Shown here: positions 24,053 through 33,770 of the stretch, in pieces
Position numbering within the stretch: position 1 is the first letter of the stretch
How the letters are laid out: each line of letters starts with the position of its first letter
Source of the DNA: JACRLV01 sp045863555
GTDB taxonomy: Bacteria > Planctomycetota > Phycisphaerae > UBA1845 > Fen-1342
DNA: 64,000 bases
Assembly (NCBI GenBank): GCA_045863555.1
Contig: BTUU01000010.1
Coordinates: forward strand, 1 to 64,000
Direction of reading: 5' to 3'
The notes under the pieces: model-generated
Told to the model about the DNA's origin: nothing
Databases searched by the model: none
The model's input: only the letters and a program-made list of their open reading frames with translations
Made by a program: the position numbers and the translations under genes

Positions 24053-25141
24053 ATGATCCGGATTGTGAATATCTGCGGCGCGCGGCCGAACTTCATGAAG
24101 ATCGCACCGCTGATGCGGGCTTATCGGGCTCACGCGCGAATTCGGCCGCTGCTCGTGCACACCGGGCAGCACTACGACCAGAACATGTCGGACCTGTTTT
24201 TCCGGCAGCTTCAGATTCCGGAGCCGGACATCAACCTGGAAGTCGGGTCGGCGAGCCACGCGGTTCAGACGGCGGAGATCATGAAGCGGTTTGAGCCGGT
24301 GGTGCTGGAGCATAAGCCGGACTGGGTCGTCGTGGTCGGGGATGTGAACAGCACGATCGCGTGTGCGCTGGTGGCGACGAAGCTGGGTGTGCGGGTGGCG
24401 CATGTGGAGGCGGGGCTGCGGAGCTTTGACCGGGCGATGCCGGAGGAGATCAACCGCATTCTGACGGATTCGATTTCGGACCTGCTGTTCGTCACGGAGC
24501 CGAGCGGCGTGGAGAATCTGCGGAATGAAGGCGTCGCCGCGGAGAAGATTCACTTCTGCGGGAACGTGATGATCGACACGCTGAAGGCGAATCGCGAGGC
24601 GGCGGAGCGCTCGGACGTGCTGGAGCGGCTCGGGGTGGCGGCGGGCGGCTACAACGTGGTGACGCTGCACCGGCCGAGCAACGTCGACGATCCGGTGATC
24701 TTCGGGCGGATCGTCGCGGCGATCGAGGAGATTCAGCGTGACCTGCCGGTGGTGTTTCCGATTCATCCGCGGACGCTGGCGAACATGAAGCGGCTGGGGC
24801 TTGCGGATCGGTTCGCGGCGATGGCGAATCTGAAGGTGATCGAGCCGCTGGGGTATCTCGACTTCCTCAAGCTGACGGCCAGTGCGGCGGTTGTGCTGAC
24901 GGATTCGGGGGGCATCCAGGAAGAAACGACGATTCTCGGCGTCTGGTGCCTGACGCTGCGCGAGAACACGGAGCGGCCGGTGACGATCAGCGCGGGGACG
25001 AACGAGCTGGTTGGGACGGACACGGAGAAGATTCTGGGCGCGTATCGCAAGCGGCGGGCGACGAAGAGCGCGCAGCGGCCGGTGCCGGAGAAATGGGACG
25101 GGCACGCGGCGGAGCGGATCGCGGAGGTTCTGGCAAGGTAG
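24053..25141 (+). CDS. wecB: UDP-N-acetylglucosamine 2-epimerase (non-hydrolysing)
   Basis: A 362-residue cytoplasmic enzyme interconverting UDP-GlcNAc and UDP-ManNAc, the entry step to ManNAc-containing polymers. The N-terminus GARPNFMKIAPL, the HVEAGLRSFDRAMPEEINR block with catalytic Glu residues, and TLHRPSNVDD (His in the active site) are clear, as are the GD near 100 and the DSGGIQEE motif late in the chain. Length is normal. It opens the plus-strand exopolysaccharide locus, 92 bp before a flippase gene. No UDP-ManNAc dehydrogenase is in the window, so whether the sugar is oxidised to the uronate cannot be seen. Confidence 0.95.
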   Translation: MIRIVNICGARPNFMKIAPLMRAYRAHARIRPLLVHTGQHYDQNMSDLFFRQLQIPEPDINLEVGSASHAVQTAEIMKRFEPVVLEHKPDWVVVVGDVNSTIACALVATKLGVRVAHVEAGLRSFDRAMPEEINRILTDSISDLLFVTEPSGVENLRNEGVAAEKIHFCGNVMIDTLKANREAAERSDVLERLGVAAGGYNVVTLHRPSNVDDPVIFGRIVAAIEEIQRDLPVVFPIHPRTLANMKRLGLADRFAAMANLKVIEPLGYLDFLKLTASAAVVLTDSGGIQEETTILGVWCLTLRENTERPVTISAGTNELVGTDTEKILGAYRKRRATKSAQRPVPEKWDGHAAERIAEVLAR

Positions 25142-25232
25142 CGGCGCGTCGCGCGAGTGCGCGGGCCGCATACGCCTGGAGATGGCGGTGGCTCGCGCAG
25201 GGTCGGCGAGGCGCTAAGGAATTCGATCACGC

Positions 25233-26819
25233 GTGAGCGTCACCGAGCCCGCATCCAGAGACGATTTCGCCGAACTGCCGCCGGTGAGCCGCCGGTTGGC
25301 GACGATTGCGAACCTGATCTACCAGTACGCGATGATCGGCACGGCGCTGGTGCGCGGCGTAGCGCTGACGCCGTTCGTCCTGCACTACGTGGGGGACGGG
25401 CTTTACGGGGCGTGGGTTGCGTCGGTGAACATCATGAACTGGCTGTGGGTGTCGGAGGGCGGCGCGTGGCTGCTCGTCCGGCAGCAGGTGGCGACGGAAT
25501 TCGGCGCGCGGAACCGGGCGAGTCTCGCGGACTGCATCGGGACGGGCTGGGTGCTGATGCTGCTTCCGGCGGTGTTCCTTGGTGGGGCGGGGATCCTGCT
25601 GGCGCCGCTGATTCCCGGCTTTCTCGAGGTGAGCGATTCCGGCGACGCGAGCGAATTGACGCGGGCGATCACGATCTTCGCGATCGCGACCGGGCTGATG
25701 GTCATCGCCAGCGGCCCGCGGGCGGTGCAGCAGGGCCTTCAGCGGCAGATCACGGTGAACGTGCTGCACGTCGCGGCCGAGCTGAGCGGACTGGTCTGCA
25801 CGATTGTCCTGCTCTTCTCGGGCTGGGCGCTGCTGTCGATACCGGCCGGCGTGCTGGCGCGGGAGATCATCTACAACCTCGCGGTCTGGCCGCTTGCGGC
25901 GGTGACGCTGCGGCGGCTGCGGGTGCGGCCGCGGGTCTCCGGGGCGCGGTTCGGGCGGATGTTCGGGCTGATGGGCTGGACATTCATGACGAACCTGAGC
26001 GAGACGCTGCGGCAGAACATCGACGGCGTGGTGGTGTCGAAGTGCCTCGGGAACGAGACCGTGACGATCACGGATCTGTCAAAGAAGATCTGGGACGTTT
26101 GCACGATGGTGGTGCAGCGGGTCAGTGCGGCGTTTACGCCGGCGATGGCCCATCTGTTCGGGACGGGAGAGACCCAGCTGTTCCGGGAGATTGCGGGGAA
26201 ACTCTTCTCGGTCATCACGATCGCGATCACGTTGATGCTCGGGTGCGGCTGGGCGCTCAATGAGGACTTCATGAACCTCTGGGTGCCAGTGGCGGGCGGG
26301 ACTCGATTCGCGGGACATGACTACAACGTGCTGTTCGGGCTGGCGGCCGGCACGAACCTGATGATCTTCATGGTCTGCGAGGTGCTGTTCGCCGCGGGGA
26401 GCATCCGGACGCCCGCGGCTGTGCGGCTGGTGCAGACGGTGGTGCGGATCGGGCTGCTGCTGCTGTTCATGGGCGTGCTGAAGATGGGGTACATCGCGAT
26501 TCCGCTGAGCATGCTGGCGGCGATCGCGGTGAGCGTGCCGCACCTGCTGGTGCGACATTGGCGGCGCGTGCTGGAGCTGACGTCGACGGACGCGGCGATG
26601 CAGCTTGGGATGCTCGCGCGCAGCGTGGGGCTGGTCGCGGTGCTGGCGGCCACGTGGCGACTGATCCCAGGCATACCGCATGCAAATTCGTGGGTCCTTC
26701 TGGCCGTGCATGGCGTGGTTTTCGTCGCGCTCGCCGTGGGAGCGCTCTACCTGACGGACCGATTCGTTCGCACGGAGCTGGATCGCGTGGCGGCGCGTGT
26801 GCTGCGGCGGCGGAGCTGA
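25233..26819 (+). CDS. Wzx-like polysaccharide flippase
   Basis: A 528-residue polytopic membrane protein, GTG start. About twelve to fourteen hydrophobic segments are spread evenly, with basic cytoplasmic loops (TLRRLRVRPRVSGARFGRMF) and the pattern of oligosaccharide exporters of the MATE/MVF superfamily. It should move a lipid-linked repeat unit across the inner membrane. Placed between wecB and a GT4 gene, 6 bp before the latter, it fits a Wzx/Wzy pathway. The N-terminal ~25 residues are soluble and slightly longer than usual. Sequence motifs in this family are weak, so the assignment rests on topology and location. Confidence 0.8.
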   Translation: MSVTEPASRDDFAELPPVSRRLATIANLIYQYAMIGTALVRGVALTPFVLHYVGDGLYGAWVASVNIMNWLWVSEGGAWLLVRQQVATEFGARNRASLADCIGTGWVLMLLPAVFLGGAGILLAPLIPGFLEVSDSGDASELTRAITIFAIATGLMVIASGPRAVQQGLQRQITVNVLHVAAELSGLVCTIVLLFSGWALLSIPAGVLAREIIYNLAVWPLAAVTLRRLRVRPRVSGARFGRMFGLMGWTFMTNLSETLRQNIDGVVVSKCLGNETVTITDLSKKIWDVCTMVVQRVSAAFTPAMAHLFGTGETQLFREIAGKLFSVITIAITLMLGCGWALNEDFMNLWVPVAGGTRFAGHDYNVLFGLAAGTNLMIFMVCEVLFAAGSIRTPAAVRLVQTVVRIGLLLLFMGVLKMGYIAIPLSMLAAIAVSVPHLLVRHWRRVLELTSTDAAMQLGMLARSVGLVAVLAATWRLIPGIPHANSWVLLAVHGVVFVALAVGALYLTDRFVRTELDRVAARVLRRRS

Positions 26820-26825
26820 ACCTGG

Positions 26826-28049
26826 ATGAGAATTGCCACATTTTCTTCGCATGTGATCCAGTACATCGCGCCGATGTGGCGGGAGATATCGAAGCTCCCG
26901 GGCGTCGAACTGAAGGTGCATTATTTTTCGAAGCAGGGGATCGAGGCGGCGCGCGACCACGAATTCGGGATTTCGTACAAGTGGGACGTGGACCTGCTGG
27001 ACGGGTACGAGTACGAGTTTCTGCCGCGGCAGTGGCCGACGACCGATCCGTGCGACTACTCGTGGAGCGGGCTGAACTCGGGGCTGCGCGAGGCGGTGGA
27101 GCGGGGCTGGGATGCGGTGTGGGTCGGCGGGATGGTGCACATCAACAACTGGCGGCTGATGAGCCTGTGCCGGAAGCTGAACATCCCCTACATGATGCAC
27201 AGCGACGTGTCGATCCTGACGGCGTTCGACAAGCCGATGTGGAAGCTGGCGCTGAAGAATATCGGCGTGCGGTACTTCTTTCGCCGGCTGGATGGGGCGT
27301 TCGCGGTGGGCGACCACGCGAAGGAGTACCTGCTGCATTACGGGGCGCGGCCGGCGAATACGTTCATCGTGCCGATTCCGATCGACGTGACGCGTTTTCG
27401 GGCGACGGCCGAGACGGCGACGCCGGAGCGCCGGGCGGAGGTGGCGGCGAAGTTCAAGGTTCCGGCGGGCAAGCGGCTGATCGCGTTCACGGGCAAGTTC
27501 ATCCCGCGCAAGCGGCCGTTCGATTTCATCGAGGCGATTCACCGGCTGGAGCGCGACGACGTCGTGGGGATGATGATCGGTGACGGACCACTGCGGGCGG
27601 AGATCGACCGGGCGCTGGGCTCGAAGGTGTTCGTGACGGGATTCGTCAATCAGTCGGAGCTGCCGATCCTGCTGAGCATGGCGAGCGCGTACGTGATGCC
27701 GAGCGACTACGACGCGCACCCGCTGGCGGTGACGGAGGCGCTGTCGGTGGGGCTGCCGGTGCTGCTGAGCGACAAGTGCGGGTGCTACGGGCCGACGGAC
27801 GTGCTTCGGGACGGGGAGGACGGGTTTGTCTACCCGGCGGGCGACGTGGATGCGATCGTACGGCATCTGCACTTTCTGCTGGATAACGAAGGCGAGCGGC
27901 AGCGGATGTCGCGGCGGGCGTATGAGCTGGCGTGGACGCAGTCGGCGGAGTCGGCGGCGAAGGCGTTCGTGGATGCGACACGGACGATCCTCGCGAACCG
28001 TGGCAGCGTCCCGGGCGCGCGCGAGGCGGCGGATCGCGGACTTGGGTGA
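26826..28049 (+). CDS. Family 4 glycosyltransferase
   Basis: A 407-residue GT-B enzyme. The N-terminal domain binds the acceptor (MRIATFSSHVIQYIAPMWRE) and the C-terminal domain carries the donor site with the EX7E-like stretch SDYDAHPLAVTEALSVGLPV (about 293-315) and GKFIPRKRPFDFIEAI. There is no membrane segment; such enzymes work at the cytoplasmic membrane surface. It lies 6 bp behind the flippase and 10 bp before a methyltransferase, so it is part of the locus operon. Donor and acceptor sugars are not predictable. Confidence 0.9.
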   Translation: MRIATFSSHVIQYIAPMWREISKLPGVELKVHYFSKQGIEAARDHEFGISYKWDVDLLDGYEYEFLPRQWPTTDPCDYSWSGLNSGLREAVERGWDAVWVGGMVHINNWRLMSLCRKLNIPYMMHSDVSILTAFDKPMWKLALKNIGVRYFFRRLDGAFAVGDHAKEYLLHYGARPANTFIVPIPIDVTRFRATAETATPERRAEVAAKFKVPAGKRLIAFTGKFIPRKRPFDFIEAIHRLERDDVVGMMIGDGPLRAEIDRALGSKVFVTGFVNQSELPILLSMASAYVMPSDYDAHPLAVTEALSVGLPVLLSDKCGCYGPTDVLRDGEDGFVYPAGDVDAIVRHLHFLLDNEGERQRMSRRAYELAWTQSAESAAKAFVDATRTILANRGSVPGAREAADRGLG

Positions 28050-28059
28050 TGGAGCGGGG

Positions 28060-29031
28060 ATGGTGATTCGCACGGACTCGTCGCGGCTGGCGCTGGCGGC
28101 GCGGATTTGCCGGCTGCTGCCGCCGCTGCTGTCCGCGCGGGTGCAACTGGCGCTGTATCCGATTGCGCTGGCGCGGCGGGAGAATGCGGCGTTCGCAGCG
28201 CGAAGCAGCCTCGCGGACGTGGTATTCGAATTTCCGCGGGCGGAACTCGACGCGGTTTCGTTCGCGATTCGCGGCTTTTACGAGTGGCGGACGATCGCCA
28301 TCGCGAACACGATCTGCGGCCCGGGCGACTGCATCATCGAGATCGGCTCGAACATCGGGACCGAGACGGTGCTCCTGGCGAAGATCGTCGGTCCGGGCGG
28401 GCGGGTGATTTCGTTTGAGCCGCTCGCCGAGAATGCCGAGTGCCAGGAGCGGCTGATCGAGCGGAACGGTCTGCGGCAGATCGAGCTGCATCGCGCGGCG
28501 GTTTCGGATCGGCCCGGCCGGTGTTTTTTTGAAAAGCCGACGGATTCGTGGAACAGCGGCACGGGGCAGATCATCGATGAAACGGACGGGCGCGGCGGCT
28601 GCATCGAGGTGGAAATGCTGACGCTGGACGGGCTTGCGGCGGAGGGTCGGCTCGCGCCCGCGAAGCTGCTGGTCATGGATGTCGAGGCCGCGGAACTGCG
28701 GGTGCTGGCGGGCGGCGAAGGGTATATGCGTGCGCACGCGCCGGCGGTCCTGCTGGAAGTGAATGGTGAGCGGCTGCCGGAGGTGGGGCTGCGGGTCGCG
28801 GATGTCGACGATTACTTTCGCGAGCGCGGGTACTCGCGCTGGCTGGTGAAATCGACGGGTTTGCGGCCGGCGGACCGAAATCAAACGACGAATGAGAACT
28901 GGCTGTGCCTGCCGCGCGGCGACTCGGCGGAGTCGCGGGCGCTGGCGAAGCGGATCAGCCGGCGGATCCTGCGGGCGCTTGTGACGCCGCTGATTCGGCG
29001 TCTGAACCCGGCGGTGATCGACTGCCGCTGA
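28060..29031 (+). CDS. FkbM-family methyltransferase
   Basis: A 323-residue SAM-dependent methyltransferase. Motif I is at about 90-102 (DCIIEIGSNIGTETVLLAKI), followed by ISFEPLAENAE, the FkbM-type acidic loop and KLLVMDVEAAELRVLAGG later. The first ~70 residues are basic and hydrophobic (ICRLLPPLLSARVQLALYPI), perhaps a membrane-associating helix. FkbM enzymes O-methylate sugars or polyketides, and they are common in exopolysaccharide loci. The start is the ATG at 28060, 11 bp after the previous gene; the open frame upstream overlaps that gene. It is followed by a second FkbM gene 72 bp on. Confidence 0.88.
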   Translation: MVIRTDSSRLALAARICRLLPPLLSARVQLALYPIALARRENAAFAARSSLADVVFEFPRAELDAVSFAIRGFYEWRTIAIANTICGPGDCIIEIGSNIGTETVLLAKIVGPGGRVISFEPLAENAECQERLIERNGLRQIELHRAAVSDRPGRCFFEKPTDSWNSGTGQIIDETDGRGGCIEVEMLTLDGLAAEGRLAPAKLLVMDVEAAELRVLAGGEGYMRAHAPAVLLEVNGERLPEVGLRVADVDDYFRERGYSRWLVKSTGLRPADRNQTTNENWLCLPRGDSAESRALAKRISRRILRALVTPLIRRLNPAVIDCR

Positions 29032-29103
29032 CTCCCGTCGCCGGTTCAACACGCCGCCCCGGCGGCTGGCGAGATTCACCTATCCTGCAATCATTGGAGA
29101 ACG

Positions 29104-29907
29104 ATGAAACCTGCAAGCCAGACATTGCGCCAGATGCTGCGATCGCTCGTACCCGAGTCGGCGTATCTGATGCTGGCGCGCCAGTACGCGGCCGTGGTGG
29201 CGGCGCGACGGATAGGGTGGATTGAATATCGGCGGCTGAAGCGTGTATCGCGTGCGCCGCGGGGAGGAGCGTCGGAGTTTCGCGCGCCGGGGATCGCACA
29301 CCCGGTCGCGGTGCGGCCGGGGACGACGGATGCCGGAGTCTTTGAGGACACGCTGCTGCGGAACATGTATGGGGTTCTGACGCCGCGCGAGCCGGTGCGG
29401 TTCATCATCGACGCCGGGGCGAACGCGGGTTATGCGTCGGTGTTCTTCGCGAACCGATGGCCGGAGGCGAAGATCGTGGCGCTGGAGCCTGAATCCGGGA
29501 ACCATGCGCAGGCAGTGGCGAACGGCGCGCCGTATCCGCAGGTGAGCGTGTTGAAGCTGGCGCTGTGGCCGACGCGGGCGCATCTGAAGATCCAGGGCGA
29601 TCAGCGCGAGGATGCGATCCGGGTTGTGGAGGTGGCGGATGCGGCGCAGGCGGATTGCGAGGCGATCGACCCGTTGACCGTGGCTCGTGAGGCGGGGGCG
29701 GAGCGCATCAGCATCTTCAAGTGCGACATCGAGGGCGGCGAGGAGCCGCTCTTCGGCAGGAATCCGGATCCGTGGCTGGAGATCACCGACAACATCATGA
29801 TGGAGATTCATTCGCCGGCGGCGGAGGCGGCGGTCTACGGTGCGATGGCGCGGCATCCGTTTGAATCGTTCCGGTACCGCGAACTGCATGTCTTTACGCG
29901 CCGGTAG
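29104..29907 (+). CDS. FkbM-family methyltransferase, second copy
   Basis: A 267-residue SAM-dependent methyltransferase. Motif I is FIIDAGANAGYASVFFA (about 100-116), followed by KIVALEPESGNHAQAV and the FkbM-type acidic FKCDIEGGEEPLF (about 205-217). The N-terminal 40 residues are basic with a possible membrane helix. It differs clearly from the preceding copy, so the two may act on different hydroxyls. Predicted role: O-methylation of the polysaccharide, making it more hydrophobic. It converges on a minus-strand gene 14 bp away. Confidence 0.88.
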   Translation: MKPASQTLRQMLRSLVPESAYLMLARQYAAVVAARRIGWIEYRRLKRVSRAPRGGASEFRAPGIAHPVAVRPGTTDAGVFEDTLLRNMYGVLTPREPVRFIIDAGANAGYASVFFANRWPEAKIVALEPESGNHAQAVANGAPYPQVSVLKLALWPTRAHLKIQGDQREDAIRVVEVADAAQADCEAIDPLTVAREAGAERISIFKCDIEGGEEPLFGRNPDPWLEITDNIMMEIHSPAAEAAVYGAMARHPFESFRYRELHVFTRR

Positions 29908-29921
29908 CGGCGGATCGCCGG

Positions 29922-30992
29922 CTATTCGCCGACCTCCGGGATGTCTTCAAGCTTTTCGGCCGCCGCCCCGCGGCAGTAGGCGATGAAGTGCTTGAACCAG
30001 TAGGGGTTTTGGCCGGGGCCGGGGTAGAAATTCGCATGCGGGGCCTGTGCCCAGCGGCGGTTGACTTCGAATCCGAACCGGGCGGCCACCTGGGGCGGGT
30101 AGCGCCAGTCTTCGTAGTACGAGACCGTTTTCTTTCCGTCGTCGGGATGGTAGCCGCAGCCGAGGCCGAGCCAGGGCGTGACCTTCGAGATGCCGTGTTC
30201 GCGGGCGTCGGCCACGGTCCTGTGGAAGCACTCGATGGAGTCCTCGATCATCGGCATGCGGTAGAGCACGGCGGAAGCGCCGTCGCCCTTCTCGGTGAGG
30301 TCGAACCAGGTCGAGCGGCCCCAGCCGGTGGTGCGCTCGATTGCGAAGAAGCGCATCCAGCCGCGGCCGTACCAGTCGACGTAGGCGTCGGGGAAGACGC
30401 GTTTCGCGAGGTCGTAGGCGGCGTTGTACTTGATTCGCATGGCGGTGTTCCAGGCCTCCGCGCCGGGGTCGGTGGGTTTCTTCAGTTCGAACACCTCGGT
30501 GTCGTAGAGGATGACGGCGACGCGCACCTGGGCGCCGAGCGAGCGGTTGGCCTCGTCGACCAGGCGCCGGAACTCGGTGAGGCGGGTGAGGACACGGGTG
30601 GCGGCCTCGGCCTCGGGCTTGCCGCGGACAGTGGGATCGCGGTCTTTGACGTAGGGCAGGGAATGCCACGGAGACATCTTCAAGCCGAGCGTCGCGCCGT
30701 GGTCGCGACAGATGCGGACGAGGGCGGCGACGCGGCGGCGGTCCATGGCTTCTTCGTCGATCGTGGCGGTGCGTGTGATGCGGATGAGATCTTCGAGCCA
30801 GAGTGACGTGGTGCGGCGATCGAGATGCGTCGGATGAATCGGCCAGGTGTAGTGGGGCTTGGCGAGGGGTTTGAGTGCGGCAAGCTCGCGCAGCTCGGCC
30901 GGGGTCGCATCATAGAGCGGCTTGGGCTGGGCGGCCGCGGCGGCTGACAGGGCGAGTAGTATGAATATGATTCGCGCGCGTCTGACCGGCAT
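29922..30992 (-). CDS. Secreted protein of unknown function, possibly glycosidase-like
   Basis: A 356-residue exported protein with a signal peptide (RARIIFILLALSAAAAAQ). The mature chain is rich in Trp, Tyr and acidic residues and has regions such as DAYVDWYGRGWMRFFAIE, GLGCGYHPDDGKKTVSYYEDW and WPIHPTHLDRRTTSLWLEDL that look like a TIM-barrel hydrolase, but no family signature was recognised. It is the only long gene on the minus strand inside the plus-strand exopolysaccharide locus. Location suggests a role in modifying or trimming the polymer. The ATG at 30992 gives the signal peptide; a TTG 15 bases earlier adds five residues. Confidence 0.65.
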   Translation of the reverse strand: MPVRRARIIFILLALSAAAAAQPKPLYDATPAELRELAALKPLAKPHYTWPIHPTHLDRRTTSLWLEDLIRITRTATIDEEAMDRRRVAALVRICRDHGATLGLKMSPWHSLPYVKDRDPTVRGKPEAEAATRVLTRLTEFRRLVDEANRSLGAQVRVAVILYDTEVFELKKPTDPGAEAWNTAMRIKYNAAYDLAKRVFPDAYVDWYGRGWMRFFAIERTTGWGRSTWFDLTEKGDGASAVLYRMPMIEDSIECFHRTVADAREHGISKVTPWLGLGCGYHPDDGKKTVSYYEDWRYPPQVAARFGFEVNRRWAQAPHANFYPGPGQNPYWFKHFIAYCRGAAAEKLEDIPEVGE

Positions 30993-31078
30993 CGGGCGGT
31001 TCTCCAACGTCGGGCCTGGGTCGGCGGCCGATAGAGACTCCAGAGTGCGAATCGCTTTTTGCGACGCACGATTCTACG

Positions 31079-32503
31079 ATGACTCGTGCCCGCGGGCATC
31101 CGCGGCGCGGGGCCGAGCGAGGGCTGGCCGTGCTTGAACGCATCGCAGCGTTTTTCAATACGCTGACGGAGACGCAGATCCTGCTCGGGTCGATCGGGCT
31201 CATTGCGCTGCTGACGATGAGCTTCATCCGGTCGGGTCTGGGCCTGTATATCGCGGCGATCATCGTTTCGATTGCGTTTGCGACGGCGGCGGACCTGCGG
31301 AAGAAGGTTCCGTTCCTTCAGCTTCTGCCGCTGGTGCTGGCGGTGCCGCTCTTTTTCCGGCTTTTTACGGCGCAGAAAGGGCATCGCTGGCCGAGCGCGG
31401 CGTGGATCTGGGTGATGCTGATCGGCCTGTTCGCGGTCCGATCGATGTTCAGCGAGCTCGGGGTCGAGGGAATTCAGTGGTGGATCTTCTACTTTTTCAC
31501 GCTGACCTGCGGGCTGTCGATCGGGAACCTGCTGTCGTCGCCGACGTATCGTGACACGATGGTGCGGTGGCTGGCGTTCGGCTCGATCGCGGTCATTCTG
31601 CTCGGGCTGCTGGCGATCGTTGTGGACCGGGCGAACGCCTACACGCAGGGGCGGCTGACGCCGTACGGCGTGCAGGCGAACATCTGGGGGCCGAACAGCC
31701 TGGTCGCGTTCATGAACGCGTTTCTGTTCGTCGAGATGTCGCGCGGGGCGACGGGCCGCTTTCTCAAGATCACGCTGCTGGTTGTCGCGGCGGGGTCGCT
31801 GCTGCTGACGCTGTCGCGGGGTGCGATTTTCGCGGGCTTCATCATGCTGGGGATCTACTTCCTGATCGCGAAGGGCAATCGCGGCCGGATGATCATCATC
31901 GGCAGTATTCTCGCGGCGGGGACGGCGGGCGCGCTGGTCTACGGCGTGTCGAAGGGGGCAATTCAGACGGAGAGCGTGGACCGCGTGTTTCGCTTGCGGG
32001 ATGCGAGCCGCGAGAACCTCCAAGTTTTTCTGTTCAACGAACACGTCGTGCCGAATTTCATGTTCGGGAAGGGCGTGTGGTTCTGGATGGACGGGGGGCG
32101 CGTGGCCCGGAGCGATGCTCACAATTCCATCATGCAGATCTGGATCGAGCAGGGGACATTCGGGCTTGCGCTGCTGTGCGGCCTGCTGGCGCTGATTACT
32201 GCGAACGCGATCCGGGCGTACCGGCGGAGCGCGATCGGGTCTCCCGAGCGGATTCTCGCGCAGCATGCGATCGCGTGCGGGATCGCGCTGTTCCTGGACG
32301 GGCTGACGGTGCCGCACCTGTTCAGCCACCACGCGCTGATGGGTTTTGAATTTGCGATTCTGGGCGGGACGGTGGCCGGCCTTGCCCGGGTTGTCGGCCG
32401 GCCGGCCGATCCGCGGGCAGCGGCGCTTGAGCGGGCGCTGCGTGGGGCGGCGCTGCTGGATCGTGCGGCGGCGCGGCGGCAGCCGACGGCGGCTTCGATC
32501 TGA
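31079..32503 (+). CDS. O-antigen ligase/polymerase-like membrane protein
   Basis: A 474-residue polytopic membrane protein with about eleven segments and a large outer loop between residues ~290 and 350. In that loop, and just before it, lie the features of the Wzy/WaaL group: a SRGAIFAGFIMLGI segment with the conserved Arg and a SDAHNSIMQIWIEQGTFGL segment with the conserved His. Such proteins polymerise lipid-linked repeats or ligate them to a carrier at the outer face of the inner membrane. The N-terminal ~20 residues before the first hydrophobic stretch are basic and might belong to a later start. Confidence 0.85.
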   Translation: MTRARGHPRRGAERGLAVLERIAAFFNTLTETQILLGSIGLIALLTMSFIRSGLGLYIAAIIVSIAFATAADLRKKVPFLQLLPLVLAVPLFFRLFTAQKGHRWPSAAWIWVMLIGLFAVRSMFSELGVEGIQWWIFYFFTLTCGLSIGNLLSSPTYRDTMVRWLAFGSIAVILLGLLAIVVDRANAYTQGRLTPYGVQANIWGPNSLVAFMNAFLFVEMSRGATGRFLKITLLVVAAGSLLLTLSRGAIFAGFIMLGIYFLIAKGNRGRMIIIGSILAAGTAGALVYGVSKGAIQTESVDRVFRLRDASRENLQVFLFNEHVVPNFMFGKGVWFWMDGGRVARSDAHNSIMQIWIEQGTFGLALLCGLLALITANAIRAYRRSAIGSPERILAQHAIACGIALFLDGLTVPHLFSHHALMGFEFAILGGTVAGLARVVGRPADPRAAALERALRGAALLDRAAARRQPTAASI

Positions 32504-32566
32504 ATTTGGGCCGGCCCTGCGCCCGGGTCTCTCGTTTCGATCAAACGCACCCTCTCATTGTGACTG

Positions 32567-33760
32567 ATGAACGTTCTCGTTGCCGTGGACGATTGCTTTC
32601 TCGACCGGCCGGGCGGGATGGGCCGCGTGGCGTGGGACGTCGCGTGCCTGATGCGCGACGCGGGGCACGCGGTGACGCTCGCCGCGGTGGATCACATTCC
32701 ACAGCCGGGTCGCGGGCCGATCGTCGAGGAGCAAGGCGTACGCATCCTGCGGTATTCGAGGCCTGCGCCGGCGGCATGGGATCCGCGGCGGATGGGCAAG
32801 CTGGTGTCGGCGGCGGGTGAGGGCCTCCGGCGGCACCTGCCGGGAGAGAAGTTCGACGTTGCCCATCTGCATTCGCCGTTTACGGGCGCGGGCGTGCTCG
32901 AGGGCCTGCCGGCGGACCAGCGCTATGTGTACACGATGCACTCGCCGGTGACGCTGGAGTCGGAGATCAACTGGGGCAAGCAGGGGCTGCTCGGCCGGGT
33001 GAAGAAGTGGCTGGGCATGCCGCGGTTGCTGAAGCTGGAGGGCGGCATTCTCCGCGGGGCGCGGCGGATTCACACGCTTTCGCAGTTCACGCGGGGGTGG
33101 ATCGATCGGTTGTACGGACTCGCGGAGAAGGTCAGCGTGATTCCGCACTGGCGGCGGCCGGAGCTGCGGCGCGAGATCGACAAGGCGGCGGCGCGGAAGG
33201 CGCTCGGCTGGCCAGCGGATGAGAAGATGATCTTCACGGTCCGGATTCACGGGCCGCGATACGGGCTCGACGTGGCGATCAAGGCGATCGGGCCGCTGAC
33301 GAAGTCACACGGCTGCCGGTTCTACATCGGCGGCGATGGGCCGCTGCGGCCGACGCTGGAAGCCCTCGCGCGCGAGCTGGGTGTGAGCGATCGAGTCGGG
33401 TTCATGGGGCGGCTGTCGGACCCCGATCTGAAACTCGCGTACCAGGCGGCGGACCTGTTCGTGCTGCCGACGCTGGCGCTGGAGTGCTTCGGGCTCATCA
33501 CGGTCGAGGCGATGTCGTTCGGCGTGCCGGTGATCGGGACGGATGCGGGGGCGACGCCGGAGATTCTGGAGCCGCTGCTGCCGAACTACATCGTGCCGGC
33601 GGGCGACGTTGCGGCGCTGGCGGAACGGGTCCGCAGTTTTCTTGACGGCAAACTCGTCACGCCGGATGAGCAGACGATCATCGACCATATCGAGAGTCGG
33701 TTCAGCAGGGATGTGGTCGCCCCGCGGCTTGTCGAGATGCTGGAGTCTGCGGCGAAATGA
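32567..33760 (+). CDS. Family 4 glycosyltransferase
   Basis: A 397-residue GT-B enzyme. The N-terminal half starts MNVLVAVDDCFLDRPGGMGRV, typical of the acceptor domain. The C-terminal half has RIHGPRYGLDVAIKAI, a GGDGPLRPTLE loop and LECFGLITVEAMSFGVPVI (EX7E type, about 305-323). It likely adds one sugar to the repeat unit. It is followed by a repeat-containing 130-bp gap and a third GT4 gene. No membrane segment. Confidence 0.9.
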   Translation: MNVLVAVDDCFLDRPGGMGRVAWDVACLMRDAGHAVTLAAVDHIPQPGRGPIVEEQGVRILRYSRPAPAAWDPRRMGKLVSAAGEGLRRHLPGEKFDVAHLHSPFTGAGVLEGLPADQRYVYTMHSPVTLESEINWGKQGLLGRVKKWLGMPRLLKLEGGILRGARRIHTLSQFTRGWIDRLYGLAEKVSVIPHWRRPELRREIDKAAARKALGWPADEKMIFTVRIHGPRYGLDVAIKAIGPLTKSHGCRFYIGGDGPLRPTLEALARELGVSDRVGFMGRLSDPDLKLAYQAADLFVLPTLALECFGLITVEAMSFGVPVIGTDAGATPEILEPLLPNYIVPAGDVAALAERVRSFLDGKLVTPDEQTIIDHIESRFSRDVVAPRLVEMLESAAK

Positions 33761-33770
33761 ATACAGAAGA

